The notes below the pieces were generated by a model, which was not told the DNA's origin, made no database searches, and was given only the letters and a program-made list of their open reading frames with translations. Shown here piece by piece: positions 16,583-24,291 of a stretch of DNA of 41,055 nt. Each line of letters starts with the position of its first letter. The stretch's first letter is position 1. The stretch spans positions 1 through 41,055 of the forward strand of contig NZ_BSSE01000042.1 of assembly GCF_030268965.1 (NCBI RefSeq), given 5' to 3'. A program made the translations under genes and the position numbers. This stretch comes from Microtetraspora sp. NBRC 16547 (GTDB taxonomy: Bacteria; Actinomycetota; Actinomycetes; Streptosporangiales; Streptosporangiaceae).

Positions 16583-17425
16583 ATGACGGTGGTGAACAGG
16601 GCGATCGACTGCCTGGTCAACGTGAGCATGGTGACCGGCGACGACCCGCCCGATTGGCTCGTGCGGGTGAAGGAGGACTACTTCAAGGGCGGACAGTCGT
16701 TCCTCGCGGACGCCGACTACGACCAGATCGTCGATGAGATGGACCGGCTCGGCGTCCGGCGGGCGATCCTCATGACCGATCTGCGGACCGACGCCCCCGA
16801 AGCCCGCGAGTTCGTGGACAAGGCGCCGGAGCGCTTCTCGCTCGGCGTCGGCGGACTCGACCTGCTGCGTCCCATGCGCAGCCTGAAGATCCTCACCGAG
16901 ACTGTGGCCAACGCTCCCGTCTCCTACGTGTCGGTCGGCCCGAGCTTCTGGGGAGACGGCAACTACCCACCGAGCGACGCCGTCTACTACCCGCTCTACA
17001 CCAAGGCGTGTGAGCTGGAGCTGCCTGTCACCCTGAACACCGGTCTGCCGGGTCCGCCCCTGCCGGGCGAGCCACAGAACCCGATCCACCTCGACCGGGT
17101 GTGCCAGCGCTTCCCGGAGCTGAAGCTCGTCATGATGCACGGGGCCGATCCCTGGTGGGAGCTGGCGATCCGACTGATGATCAAGTACAGGAACCTGCAC
17201 TTGATGACCTCGGCGTGGTCGCCGAAGTACCTGCCCGAGTCACTTCTGCACTACATGCGGACACGCGGCAAGAAAAAGATCATTTTCGCTTCGGACTCCC
17301 CGGTGCTGTCCATGACTCGCACCATCACTGAAGCTGCTCAGCTCGATCTCGACCCCGAGGTGCTCGACAACTACCTGTACGGCAACGCCGAGCGCTTCTT
17401 CTTCAACGGAGGTGAAGACCGATGA
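16583..17425 (+). CDS. Small amidohydrolase-superfamily protein (ACMSD-like), pair 1
   Basis: A 280-residue (beta/alpha)8 protein of the Amidohydro_2 / ACMSD-like type, whose members hydrolyse or decarboxylate ring-derived acids. Visible family marks are MMHGADPWWELAIRLM (metal or substrate His), the MTSAWSPKYLPESLLHYM segment, and IIFASDSPVLS with the catalytic-type Asp. The N-terminal metal motif is degraded: CLVNVSMV here, against CLINVHFG in the paralogue at 31405, so a His is missing. It may therefore be a non-catalytic partner of the large protein encoded next, with which it overlaps by ATGA. AGAGGAG precedes the ATG. Divergent from the tetR/VOC operon. Confidence 0.8.
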   Translation: MTVVNRAIDCLVNVSMVTGDDPPDWLVRVKEDYFKGGQSFLADADYDQIVDEMDRLGVRRAILMTDLRTDAPEAREFVDKAPERFSLGVGGLDLLRPMRSLKILTETVANAPVSYVSVGPSFWGDGNYPPSDAVYYPLYTKACELELPVTLNTGLPGPPLPGEPQNPIHLDRVCQRFPELKLVMMHGADPWWELAIRLMIKYRNLHLMTSAWSPKYLPESLLHYMRTRGKKKIIFASDSPVLSMTRTITEAAQLDLDPEVLDNYLYGNAERFFFNGGEDR

Positions 17426-18636
17426 CCATCACCGCTTCGGAACAGCAGGTCGCCAAGGGCAAGTACGCGCTGCCCTTCGACTGCGACAACCACTACTACG
17501 AGAAGATCGACGCCTTCATCCGACACCTCGACCCGGCCTTCAAGCACCGCGGCATCCAGGTCGTCAAGCAGGGCACGCACACCCAGTTGCTCGCCGGTGG
17601 CCGGCTCTTCGAGTTCGTGCCGAACCCGACGTTCGACCCCGTCATCGTCCCGGGCTGCCAGGACCTGCTGTTCCGGGGCCAGATCCCCGAAGGCGTCGAC
17701 CCGCGCAGCCTCATGAAGGTCGAGCCGCTCAACCCCGCCTACCAGAACCGCGACCTGCGGCTGGAGATGATCGACCAGCAGGGGTTGTCGGGCGTGCTGC
17801 TGTTCCCGACCCTCGCCTGCGGCGTGGAGGAAGCCCTCCACGACGACGTCGGCGCGACGATGGCGAGCATCACCGCGTTCAACACGTGGCTCGACGAGGA
17901 CTGGGGCTACTCCTACAAGGACCGCATCATGGCCGCCCCGATGCTCTCCTTCGCCGACCCCGACGAGGCCGTCAAGGAGATCGACCGGCTGGTCACACGG
18001 AACGTGCGGATCGTTTCGGTGCGTCCGGCGCCCGTGCCGATGGGGCGTGGTCAGTCCCGCTCATTCGGGCACCCGGACTACGACAAGGTGTGGGCCAAGC
18101 TGGAAGAGCACGACATCCCGGTCGGCTTCCACCTCAGCGACAGCGGCTACAACAGGTTCACCGCGTTCTGGGGCGGACCTGAGCGGTTCGTCCCGTTCCG
18201 CAACCCGAGCCCGCTCGGCCAGGTCATCGTCGCCGACCGCGCCATCCACGACACGCTGGCCAGCCTGATCATCGAGGGCGTCTTCACCCGCCACCCGAAG
18301 CTGCGCGTCGCCAGCATCGAGAACGGCTCGGACTGGGTGTACCTGCTGATCAAGCGGCTGCGCAAGCAGGCCAACCAGACCCCGCGGGTGTTCGCCGAGG
18401 ACCCGGCGGACACGATCCGCAAGCACCTGTGGGTCGCCCCCTACTATGAGGAGGACATCCGCAAGCTCGCCGACACGGTCGGCGCCGATCGCGTCCTATT
18501 CGGCTCGGACTGGCCGCACGGCGAAGGCCTGGCCAACCCGACGGACTTCGTGCACGAGCTCAAGGGCTTCACCGAGTCCGAGATCGACCAGGTCATGCGC
18601 ACGAACGTCGTGAATCTGCTCGGCATCGACCACTGA
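17422..18636 (+). CDS. Large amidohydrolase-superfamily protein (ACMSD-like), pair 1
   Basis: A 404-residue TIM-barrel metal-dependent hydrolase or decarboxylase. The N-terminal metal motif is D20-C-D22-N-H24. Further ligands are the His in VGFHLSDSGY and the Asp in VLFGSDWPHGEG; ENGSDWVYLLIKRLRK is typical of the actinobacterial large form. It starts within the stop of the small partner (ATGA), implying equal synthesis and perhaps a mixed complex. The protein encoded at 30226 is a clear homologue (roughly half the residues identical by eye, with long identical blocks such as NPTFDPVIVPG and RVASIENGSDWV). Substrate unknown; context with CoA-dependent catabolism suggests a cyclic or aromatic acid. 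A strong hairpin follows 50 bp after the stop. Confidence 0.82.
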   Translation: MTITASEQQVAKGKYALPFDCDNHYYEKIDAFIRHLDPAFKHRGIQVVKQGTHTQLLAGGRLFEFVPNPTFDPVIVPGCQDLLFRGQIPEGVDPRSLMKVEPLNPAYQNRDLRLEMIDQQGLSGVLLFPTLACGVEEALHDDVGATMASITAFNTWLDEDWGYSYKDRIMAAPMLSFADPDEAVKEIDRLVTRNVRIVSVRPAPVPMGRGQSRSFGHPDYDKVWAKLEEHDIPVGFHLSDSGYNRFTAFWGGPERFVPFRNPSPLGQVIVADRAIHDTLASLIIEGVFTRHPKLRVASIENGSDWVYLLIKRLRKQANQTPRVFAEDPADTIRKHLWVAPYYEEDIRKLADTVGADRVLFGSDWPHGEGLANPTDFVHELKGFTESEIDQVMRTNVVNLLGIDH

Positions 18637-18684
18637 CCAAGGCACCTGAGTGCCGTCGTCGTCCGGCTCCCGTGCATGGCCCGC

Positions 18685-18717
18685 GCGCTGGCCAAGACCG
18701 TCGGTCTTGGCCAGCGC
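18685..18717 (+). terminator. Terminator hairpin after amidohydrolase pair 1
   Basis: Arms GCGCTGGCCAAGACC (18685-18699) and its exact complement (18703-18717) with a 3-nt loop, a 15-bp perfect stem starting 49 bp after the stop codon. No T-run follows. Confidence 0.75.
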
Positions 18718-18818
18718 CCGCGCTTCATGGAGCGGCTTCTCCGGCTGCGGCCGGCTCCGAAGCAACTGTGCGCGGTTCGCGAGGACGCCACCCGGGATCC
18801 GAGCGGACCCTGCTCAGA

Positions 18819-19624
18819 TCAGTCGGCGCTTGTGTCGGCGGAGCGTGCCGCGATCCGCTGCTTGGCCGGCGTGAAGGGTGGCTGCGCGAAGCCCAGCGTG
18901 TCCAGCGCATGGGGTCGTCGCACCACCGGCTTCAGGTGGCTGAAGGTCTCGAAGGAATAGCGGCTGTGGTAACGCCCTATTCCGCTCGCCCCGACGCCGC
19001 CGAAGGGGAGGACTTCGCTGCCAGCCTGCAGCATCGGTACGTCGATGCCCACACCTCCGGAGGAGGTGCGCTCGATGAATGCCTCTCGGGTGGTTCACGA
19101 GGCCGAGAAGACGTACAGGGCCAACGGCTTCTCGTGCGCGTTGACGTGGTCGATCGCTGCTTCGTGCGCCGCCGTCGGCACTGCAGCATCGGCTCGAAGA
19201 TCTCCTCCGTCATCAAGAGAGACTCGGGCGTACAGTCCGAGGATGGGTAGGCATGTGCACGACGGCGGGCGCCAGGTACCGCGTCGCAGCGTCGGTCTCG
19301 CCGCCGAACGCGGCATCCGCCCCTTCCAGATACGAGGTCAGCCGGGCGTGATGGTGCACGTTGACGATCCGCCCGTAGTCGGGACTCTGTGCGGGATCCG
19401 GTCCAAGCATGTCGGTCACGGCTCGCTTGAGCGCCGAAGTGAGCGGTTAGACCCGCTCGGGGGTGGTCATGACGTAGTCGGGGGCGACACAAGTCTGGCC
19501 GGCGTTCATGAACTTGCCCCACGCGATGCGCCGGGCCACCTTGTCCGGATGCGCGTCGTCGTCGAACCAGACGGGCGACTTGCCGCGGGGGTTCGCGGCC
19601 CGAGCATGATGAGGTCTCGGGCAT
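18819..19624 (-). pseudogene. Aldehyde dehydrogenase, C-terminal part, several frameshifts
   Basis: Pieces of an NAD(P)-dependent aldehyde dehydrogenase are spread over three frames. From 5' to 3' they include a [17 protein letters not shown]-like region (catalytic Cys area) near 19500, [23 protein letters not shown] near 19350, MTEEIFEP near 19210, VNAHEKPLALYVFSAS near 19120, and VLPFGGVGASGIGRYHSRYSFETFSH near 18970, ending at 18819. The coniferyl-type/class 3 ALDH subgroup fits best. The N-terminal half is missing and the remaining part ends against IS-derived DNA at about 19630, so the gene was probably broken by that insertion and then decayed. Confidence 0.8.
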
Positions 19625-19634
19625 CCTACTGACG

Positions 19635-20654
19635 GTGTTGTGGTCCTCCCTCTACTTCATCCTCGGCGTGTCTTTCAGGTCCTGGTCCTGCTGGGCCGCG
19701 GCGATCGGGCCAAGGCGATCGAGATCGTGGTGCTTCGCCAAAGGTCGCCGTACTGTGCCGCCAGGTGAACCGCCCCGATCTCCAGCTGGGGGATCGGGGC
19801 GTGCTCGCGGCCCTGTCACGGCTGCTCCCTCGCTCGTCGTGGAATGTCTTCTTCTCACCCCCAGCGACGTTGCTGCGCTGGGCACTGTGCCCTGGTGACG
19901 CGCCGGTGGACCTACTCGTCCAAGCGCCCGGGGCGTCCCTCTACTCGCGCGGACGTCCGGGAGGCGGTGGTGCGCCTGGCACGGGAAAATCCCACATGGG
20001 GCTATCCGTGCATCGGCGGCGAACTGGCCGGTGCCGGTATCACGGTGCCGCCCAGTACCGTACGTGCCACCTCACACGAGCAGGACTGGATCCGGAGCTT
20101 CGGCGGGACGGCCCGAGTTGGGGCCAGTTCCCAAAGCTCAGGCCGAGGGCATCTGGGCGTGCGATCTGCTTCACGTGGATACGGTCTTCCTCAAGTGGCT
20201 GTACGTTCTGTTCTTCATCAAGTACGTCACCCGCGCCGTCCACGTTGTGGGCGTCACGGCGCATCCGACCCGGAACCTGGATCGCTCGACAGGCGCACAA
20301 CCTTCTCACGGACCGGGGAGAGCAGGCCGAGCGCATCAGATTCCGCATTCGCGACCGCGACGCCAAATTCTCCACGTCTTGACGCGGGCGCCGAGTGAGG
20401 TGAACACCTCGGCCGAGCCTTGGGTCGGCACCGTTCGAAGGGAATGTACCAACCGCCTCTTGGTCTACAACGACCGCCATCTCCACCGGGTCCTGCAGGT
20501 ATACGAACGGCATTACAACCGGCACCGTCCCCATCGCTCACCAGACCGTCAACCACCTCAACCACCACATGCCCCGGCTAATCTCGATCAGATCCGCCTG
20601 CAGCGCCGACAGATACTCGACGGCGTGATCAACCAGTACCGGCGGGCCGCATAG
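19635..20654 (+). pseudogene. rve-type (IS3/IS481-like) transposase, frameshifted
   Basis: Most of an integrase-core transposase is present but in changing frames. It has AKAIEIVVLRHQ-like DNA near 19710, RPGRPSTRADVREAVVRLARENPTWGY-type sequence near 19930-20000, and EGIWACDLLHVDTVFLKWLYVLFFI near 20150 (first catalytic Asp region). RIRFRIRDRDAKF-like sequence lies near 20330 (second Asp), and WVGTVRRECTNRLLVYNDRH...RPHRSPD (last Glu region) runs to 20654. Several single-base shifts and a short deletion before WVGTV make it inactive. It is related to, but not a recent copy of, the remnant at 1415-1970. It separates two fragments of unrelated catabolic genes. Confidence 0.8.
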
Positions 20655-20710
20655 ACGGAGCGGATAACCGCAGACCAGAGCCCGCATCCGGGCTTTCGCA
20701 CTCCACAGGT

Positions 20711-20935
20711 AGCGGGACATGTCCATTCGATCTCGAGGATCTCCGTCGAGTGCTCCCAGACCGTGGCGACATCCCCGGCGGCAAGACCGCGGCCGCGAGA
20801 TAGCCCGGCAACGCGCCGGGCCCGGCCGGCGAGCGAACTCACCGTAGGCGACCGAGCCGCCGTCGGTGGCGACGTCCGGCTTCTCAAGGTCGATGTACGG
20901 CTGATCGAAGGCGTCCGGGGACGCGGGTGGTGATC
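20711..20935 (-). pseudogene. Acyl-CoA synthetase N-terminal fragment
   Basis: On the minus strand, one frame gives DAFDQPYIDLEKPDVATDG and SVAYGEF, and after a frameshift another gives RARRVAGLSRGRGLAAGDVATVWEHSTEILEIEW. This is the usual N-terminal part of AMP-forming acyl-CoA synthetases (R-P-Y-I-E, Y-G-E, R-A-R-R-V-A, L-G-P-G-D-V). The rest of the enzyme is missing and the fragment stops near the IS remnant. An intact synthetase gene lies at 28427. Confidence 0.65.
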
Positions 20936-20979
20936 ACGCGTCGACTCCAGAGCGGAACGGATGGATATGGGGTGTGGCG

Positions 20980-21534
20980 TCACGACTCTGGATGGCGATC
21001 ACCGTGGGCGGGCTGTGCGGCCGGCGGCTTGCGCGGACGCCAGAACGCGGCCAGCAGGCCGAGCGACCCGATGCCTCCGAAGACGACTGCGATGGCCAGA
21101 CCCCACCAACCACCGGGCTGGAACCATTCGACCTGATGGTCGATCGACCACCTGCCGGCGCCGGTGCCGGCCAGCCCGACCGCCATGACGGTCAGGGTCA
21201 TGACGTATTCGTAGCCCTCACCGGGCCGGAAGATGAAGAACCCGTTCTTGAGATGGTTGGTGATCCAGGCGACCACCATGGTTCCGACCACGCCGGCGCA
21301 GGCCAGGGGAGTGGCCAGCCCCAAGATGAGCAGCGCACCGGCGCCCAACTCGGTAAGGCTGGCGAACCAGGCATGCAGGATTCCGGGCCTCATCCCCAGG
21401 CTCTCGAACCAGCGCCCGGTACCAGCGATCTTGCCGCCACCGAAGACGTGGTTGTAGCCGTGGGCGATGAAGACCACCCCCAGCCCCATGCGAAGCACCA
21501 GCAGCGAAAGGTCGATCGAATGCTCCACGCCCAC
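20980..21534 (-). CDS. DoxX-family membrane protein
   Basis: A 184-residue inner-membrane protein with four hydrophobic helices. The N-terminal DLSLLVLRMGLGVVFIAHGYNHVFGGGKI matches the DoxX family start, with the conserved Arg and the H-G motif, and LGAGALLILGLATPLA is the usual third-helix pattern. In other bacteria DoxX proteins accompany oxidoreductases or redox stress systems; the role here is open. The GTG at 21534 has AAGGAG four bases before it. It lies next to a broken SDR gene on the same strand, and its C-terminal end abuts the decayed region. Confidence 0.8.
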   Translation of the reverse strand: MGVEHSIDLSLLVLRMGLGVVFIAHGYNHVFGGGKIAGTGRWFESLGMRPGILHAWFASLTELGAGALLILGLATPLACAGVVGTMVVAWITNHLKNGFFIFRPGEGYEYVMTLTVMAVGLAGTGAGRWSIDHQVEWFQPGGWWGLAIAVVFGGIGSLGLLAAFWRPRKPPAAQPAHGDRHPES

Positions 21535-21568
21535 TTTGCTCCTTTGTCGGTGGATCGGCCGGCATCGG

Positions 21569-21729
21569 TCAACTGAAGGCGAGTCCGCCGTTCACCCCGT
21601 CGAGGTTGATGTCGCCGATGATCACCCGGACACCCTCTCCGGGCGAGCTGAAGCGCGGTTCTCCGACCATCCCGGTCGCACGGCCCACATGGTGATGGCC
21701 TTGTCCTCGAGTCGACCCTTCACGGTCAT
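21569..21729 (-). pseudogene. SDR N-terminal fragment
   Basis: The ATG at 21729, with GAGGA upstream, begins MTVKGRLEDKA, the common start of short-chain dehydrogenases. After a frameshift the DNA encodes EGVRVIIGDINLDGVN, the second strand and acidic loop of the Rossmann fold, then the frame ends. The glycine-rich loop region is scrambled and the rest of the enzyme is missing. It shares a promoter region with the crotonase gene at 21969. Confidence 0.6.
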
Positions 21730-21775
21730 TGGCGTCCTCGTCGATGGCGGATGGACTGACACCCGGCCACGAACA

Positions 21776-21788
21776 AGAATCATATTCT
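21776..21788. promoter_or_regulatory. AGAATC-type operator site, doxX/SDR side
   Basis: AGAATCATATTCT is a palindrome with five-base arms and a three-base centre, placed 47 bp before the minus-strand SDR start. It is one of seven related 13-mers in front of catabolic or regulator genes in the window. Confidence 0.55.
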
Positions 21789-21846
21789 GCTTTTTGTTTT
21801 AAGTAAAGCCCTCTCGTGCTGGCTGGCTGCACTCGCTGCGACGGCA

Positions 21847-21875
21847 TTGACGAGAATCAGATTCTTCGTTTAGCG
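21847..21875 (+). promoter_or_regulatory. Promoter with operator in its spacer, crotonase side
   Basis: TTGACG at 21847-21852 is a good -35 box. It is followed without a gap by the palindrome AGAATCAGATTCT (21853-21865), and a weak -10 lies near 21869-21876. A repressor on this site would block RNA polymerase directly. The same abutting layout recurs at 30152. The crotonase ATG is at 21969. Confidence 0.6.
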
Positions 21876-21968
21876 TATGCCGCCAACGTGACCAGCCACA
21901 CACTCATCAATCCGTCCGTAGAGCGCTGAGGGGCTGTGCTAGGCGCCGGCCCTCAGATAGGAGACCGG

Positions 21969-22823
21969 ATGACATCGACGACCGAGCCGCCGACGGGGCG
22001 CATCCCGGGCCTGTCGGACTTCACCCTCGTGGAGCGATCCGACGGGCTGGTGACCGTCACCTTCAACCGCCCGGCGGTGAAGAACGCGCTCAACGCGGAG
22101 AACTGGCAGGACTTGGACCTGATCCTGACCGAGGTGACCCACAACCCGGATGACCGTGCGCTCTTGATCACGGGAGCTGGCGGAAACTTCTCCTCGGGTG
22201 CCGACCTTTCCGGTGGCCTGAACGAGGACGCGGGCGAGGAGAGGACTGGCCTCACCGGACGCCGCCAGCAGTCGACCCTGCACGAGATGCGCAACGTCAA
22301 CCTGCTCATCAACCGCCTGCACCGAATGCCGAAACCGACTATTGCGGCGGTCGACGGCGTGGCCATCGGGGTCTCGCTCGGTCTCGCGCTCGCCTGCGAC
22401 CTCATCGTCGCGAGCGACCGTGCCCGATTCTGCGAGATCTTCGTCAAGCGTGGCCTTGCCCTGGACGGAGGCAGTTCCTGGACGTTGCCGCGGAACATCG
22501 GCGTCCGCCGTGCGAAGCAGATGACGATGCTGGGCGACATGGTGGGTGCCGAGCAGGCACTGGCGTGGGGTCTCGTGAACGAGGTCGTCCCCGTGGACGA
22601 CTTGCTAAAGGTCGCCACCGACATGGGCCGTCGGCTCGCTGCCGGACCCACCACGGCGCTGAGCCTGATCAAGCGGCTGATCGACGACAACGGCGCACTT
22701 ACCTTCGAGCAGGCCCTCGAGGAGGAGGCGCGGGCACAGCACATCGCGTTCACCACCAGCGACATGCATGAAGGCGTCCTCGCCTTCGTCGAGCGTCGGC
22801 AGCCGAACTTCACAGGCGCATGA
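21969..22823 (+). CDS. Crotonase-family protein, PaaG-like (enoyl-CoA hydratase/isomerase)
   Basis: A CoA-thioester-processing enzyme of 284 aa. The two oxyanion-hole segments are visible: GAGGNFSSGADLSGG (about 70-84) and VDGVAIGVSLGLALACDL. The segment FVKRGLALDGGSSWTLPR has Asp in the place used by PaaG-type isomerases, and the position of the hydratase Glu is not conserved, so isomerisation or ring-related chemistry is more likely than plain hydration. The ATG at 21969 follows AGGAG; a GTG 11 codons earlier is less likely. It heads the plus-strand run and has its own promoter with operator-like palindrome. The Liv importer genes follow. Confidence 0.82.
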   Translation: MTSTTEPPTGRIPGLSDFTLVERSDGLVTVTFNRPAVKNALNAENWQDLDLILTEVTHNPDDRALLITGAGGNFSSGADLSGGLNEDAGEERTGLTGRRQQSTLHEMRNVNLLINRLHRMPKPTIAAVDGVAIGVSLGLALACDLIVASDRARFCEIFVKRGLALDGGSSWTLPRNIGVRRAKQMTMLGDMVGAEQALAWGLVNEVVPVDDLLKVATDMGRRLAAGPTTALSLIKRLIDDNGALTFEQALEEEARAQHIAFTTSDMHEGVLAFVERRQPNFTGA

Positions 22824-22898
22824 ACTTTCACGGATCGCAGTTCACCGAAGTGCACGTATCCACATCAGCACGACCTAACCGTCCTGGAGGCCAGACGA

Positions 22899-24287
22899 AT
22901 GCGTAAGCAGCCCATTGTGGCGGTGGCAACAGCCGCGCTCGCCCTGCTGCCCACAGCGTGCGGCAGTGGGGAACGAGGGGACGATGGCGCCAATCTCGGC
23001 GCCCTGAGTTCGTCAGATGTCGCCTCGAGCCCGTCCAACGGCGCCTGTTCGGGCAGCACCTTGGAAGCGACCGATGTTGGTATCACCGCCGACGAGATCA
23101 CCGTCGAGATGATCGGTGACACCGGGTCAACGGCCGTCCCTGGCCTCGCGAACGGCGCCGTCGAAGCGGTCAAGGCCTGGGCCGACATGCTCAACGAGCA
23201 GGGTGGCTTGGCCTGCCGGAAGGTCGAGGTCCGCACATACGACTCCAAGCTCTCGCCGGATGAGGCGCGCAACGGCTACGTCGACGCCTGTCAGAACACG
23301 TTTGCCGCGGTCGGGACCACCGCACTGTCGGTCGCGGACGCCACACCGTTGACCGACTGTGCGGATAAGGGCGGGGCGAAGACCGGTCTGCCGGAGGTCC
23401 CCGGGCTGACCATCCTGCCCGTCCACACCTGCAACCCCACCAGTTTCCCCTTGTACGGGAGCGGCGTGCCGTGCCCGCCGGTAGCCGGAGTGCGCGACGT
23501 GGAGGTGTCCAAGGCTGTCGGGACCTTCCTCACACAACAGCTCGGCGCTGATGCGCACGGTCTGTACCTCGTTCCCACCACGGCTGCGGCGTATTCGCAG
23601 GCCGTGATCTCGCAGATTCGGAACCTGGAGCAGAAGTACAACCTGGCTGCGGATATCGAAGCCGGTGCGAACGGCAGAGATCCGCAGTCGGCCTACACGC
23701 CCGCTGCCACGACGATGCGCGACAAGAAGTCGACGTTCGGCTACGGTGCGGCGACATGGCCGAGCTTCCTGCTCATGCAGAAGGAGGCAGCCGTGCAGGG
23801 TGCCAAGCCGAAGATGTGGTACTGCCAGGGCTCCTGCTACGACCCGGGGTACACCAAGGCAGCCGGCAAGGTCGCGGCCGGCACCTACGTGCAGGTGAGC
23901 AACATTCCGTACGAGGAGGCCGACCAGAACGTCGAGGTCAAGGAATTCACCGGGCGGGTCAAGGAGGTGAACTCCTTCGCCCAGGGTGCCTGGGCGGCGG
24001 CCCGCCTGTTCCAGCAGGCGGTAGAGGACACCGTGAAGGCCAGCGGTCCGAACGGCCTCACTCGCGCGAGCCTGCTCAAGGCACTGGCATCCGTCAAGGA
24101 CTTCGACAACCGCGGAATGGTCAGCAGGTCGACGCCCTCGGCAAAGCTCCCGGCCGAGTGCATCGTGATCGTCCAGGTTCAGGACGACGGCAGCTTCAAG
24201 CGGGTCTTCCCTGAGAAGCCCGGCACGATGCAGTGCGAGGGCTACGACACGATCAACATCGACGTGGCCACGGCCTTCAAGGGCTGA
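22899..24287 (+). CDS. ABC transporter substrate-binding lipoprotein (Liv type)
   Basis: Extracytoplasmic binding protein of the Peripla_BP_6 / branched-chain amino acid type, anchored by lipid. The signal peptide ends in LLPTAC with Cys21 as lipid attachment site. The mature part has the two-lobe pattern with AVEAVKAWADMLNEQGGLACRKVEV, the usual N-terminal lobe of this family. Cysteines are more frequent than in Liv proteins for amino acids (for example CNPT, CPPV, CQGSC). TGGAGG precedes the ATG. The permease gene starts 5 bp downstream and two ATPase genes follow. In catabolic clusters such systems take up aromatic or alicyclic carboxylates, so an acid substrate is inferred. Confidence 0.85.
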   Translation: MRKQPIVAVATAALALLPTACGSGERGDDGANLGALSSSDVASSPSNGACSGSTLEATDVGITADEITVEMIGDTGSTAVPGLANGAVEAVKAWADMLNEQGGLACRKVEVRTYDSKLSPDEARNGYVDACQNTFAAVGTTALSVADATPLTDCADKGGAKTGLPEVPGLTILPVHTCNPTSFPLYGSGVPCPPVAGVRDVEVSKAVGTFLTQQLGADAHGLYLVPTTAAAYSQAVISQIRNLEQKYNLAADIEAGANGRDPQSAYTPAATTMRDKKSTFGYGAATWPSFLLMQKEAAVQGAKPKMWYCQGSCYDPGYTKAAGKVAAGTYVQVSNIPYEEADQNVEVKEFTGRVKEVNSFAQGAWAAARLFQQAVEDTVKASGPNGLTRASLLKALASVKDFDNRGMVSRSTPSAKLPAECIVIVQVQDDGSFKRVFPEKPGTMQCEGYDTINIDVATAFKG

Positions 24288-24291
24288 CGCA

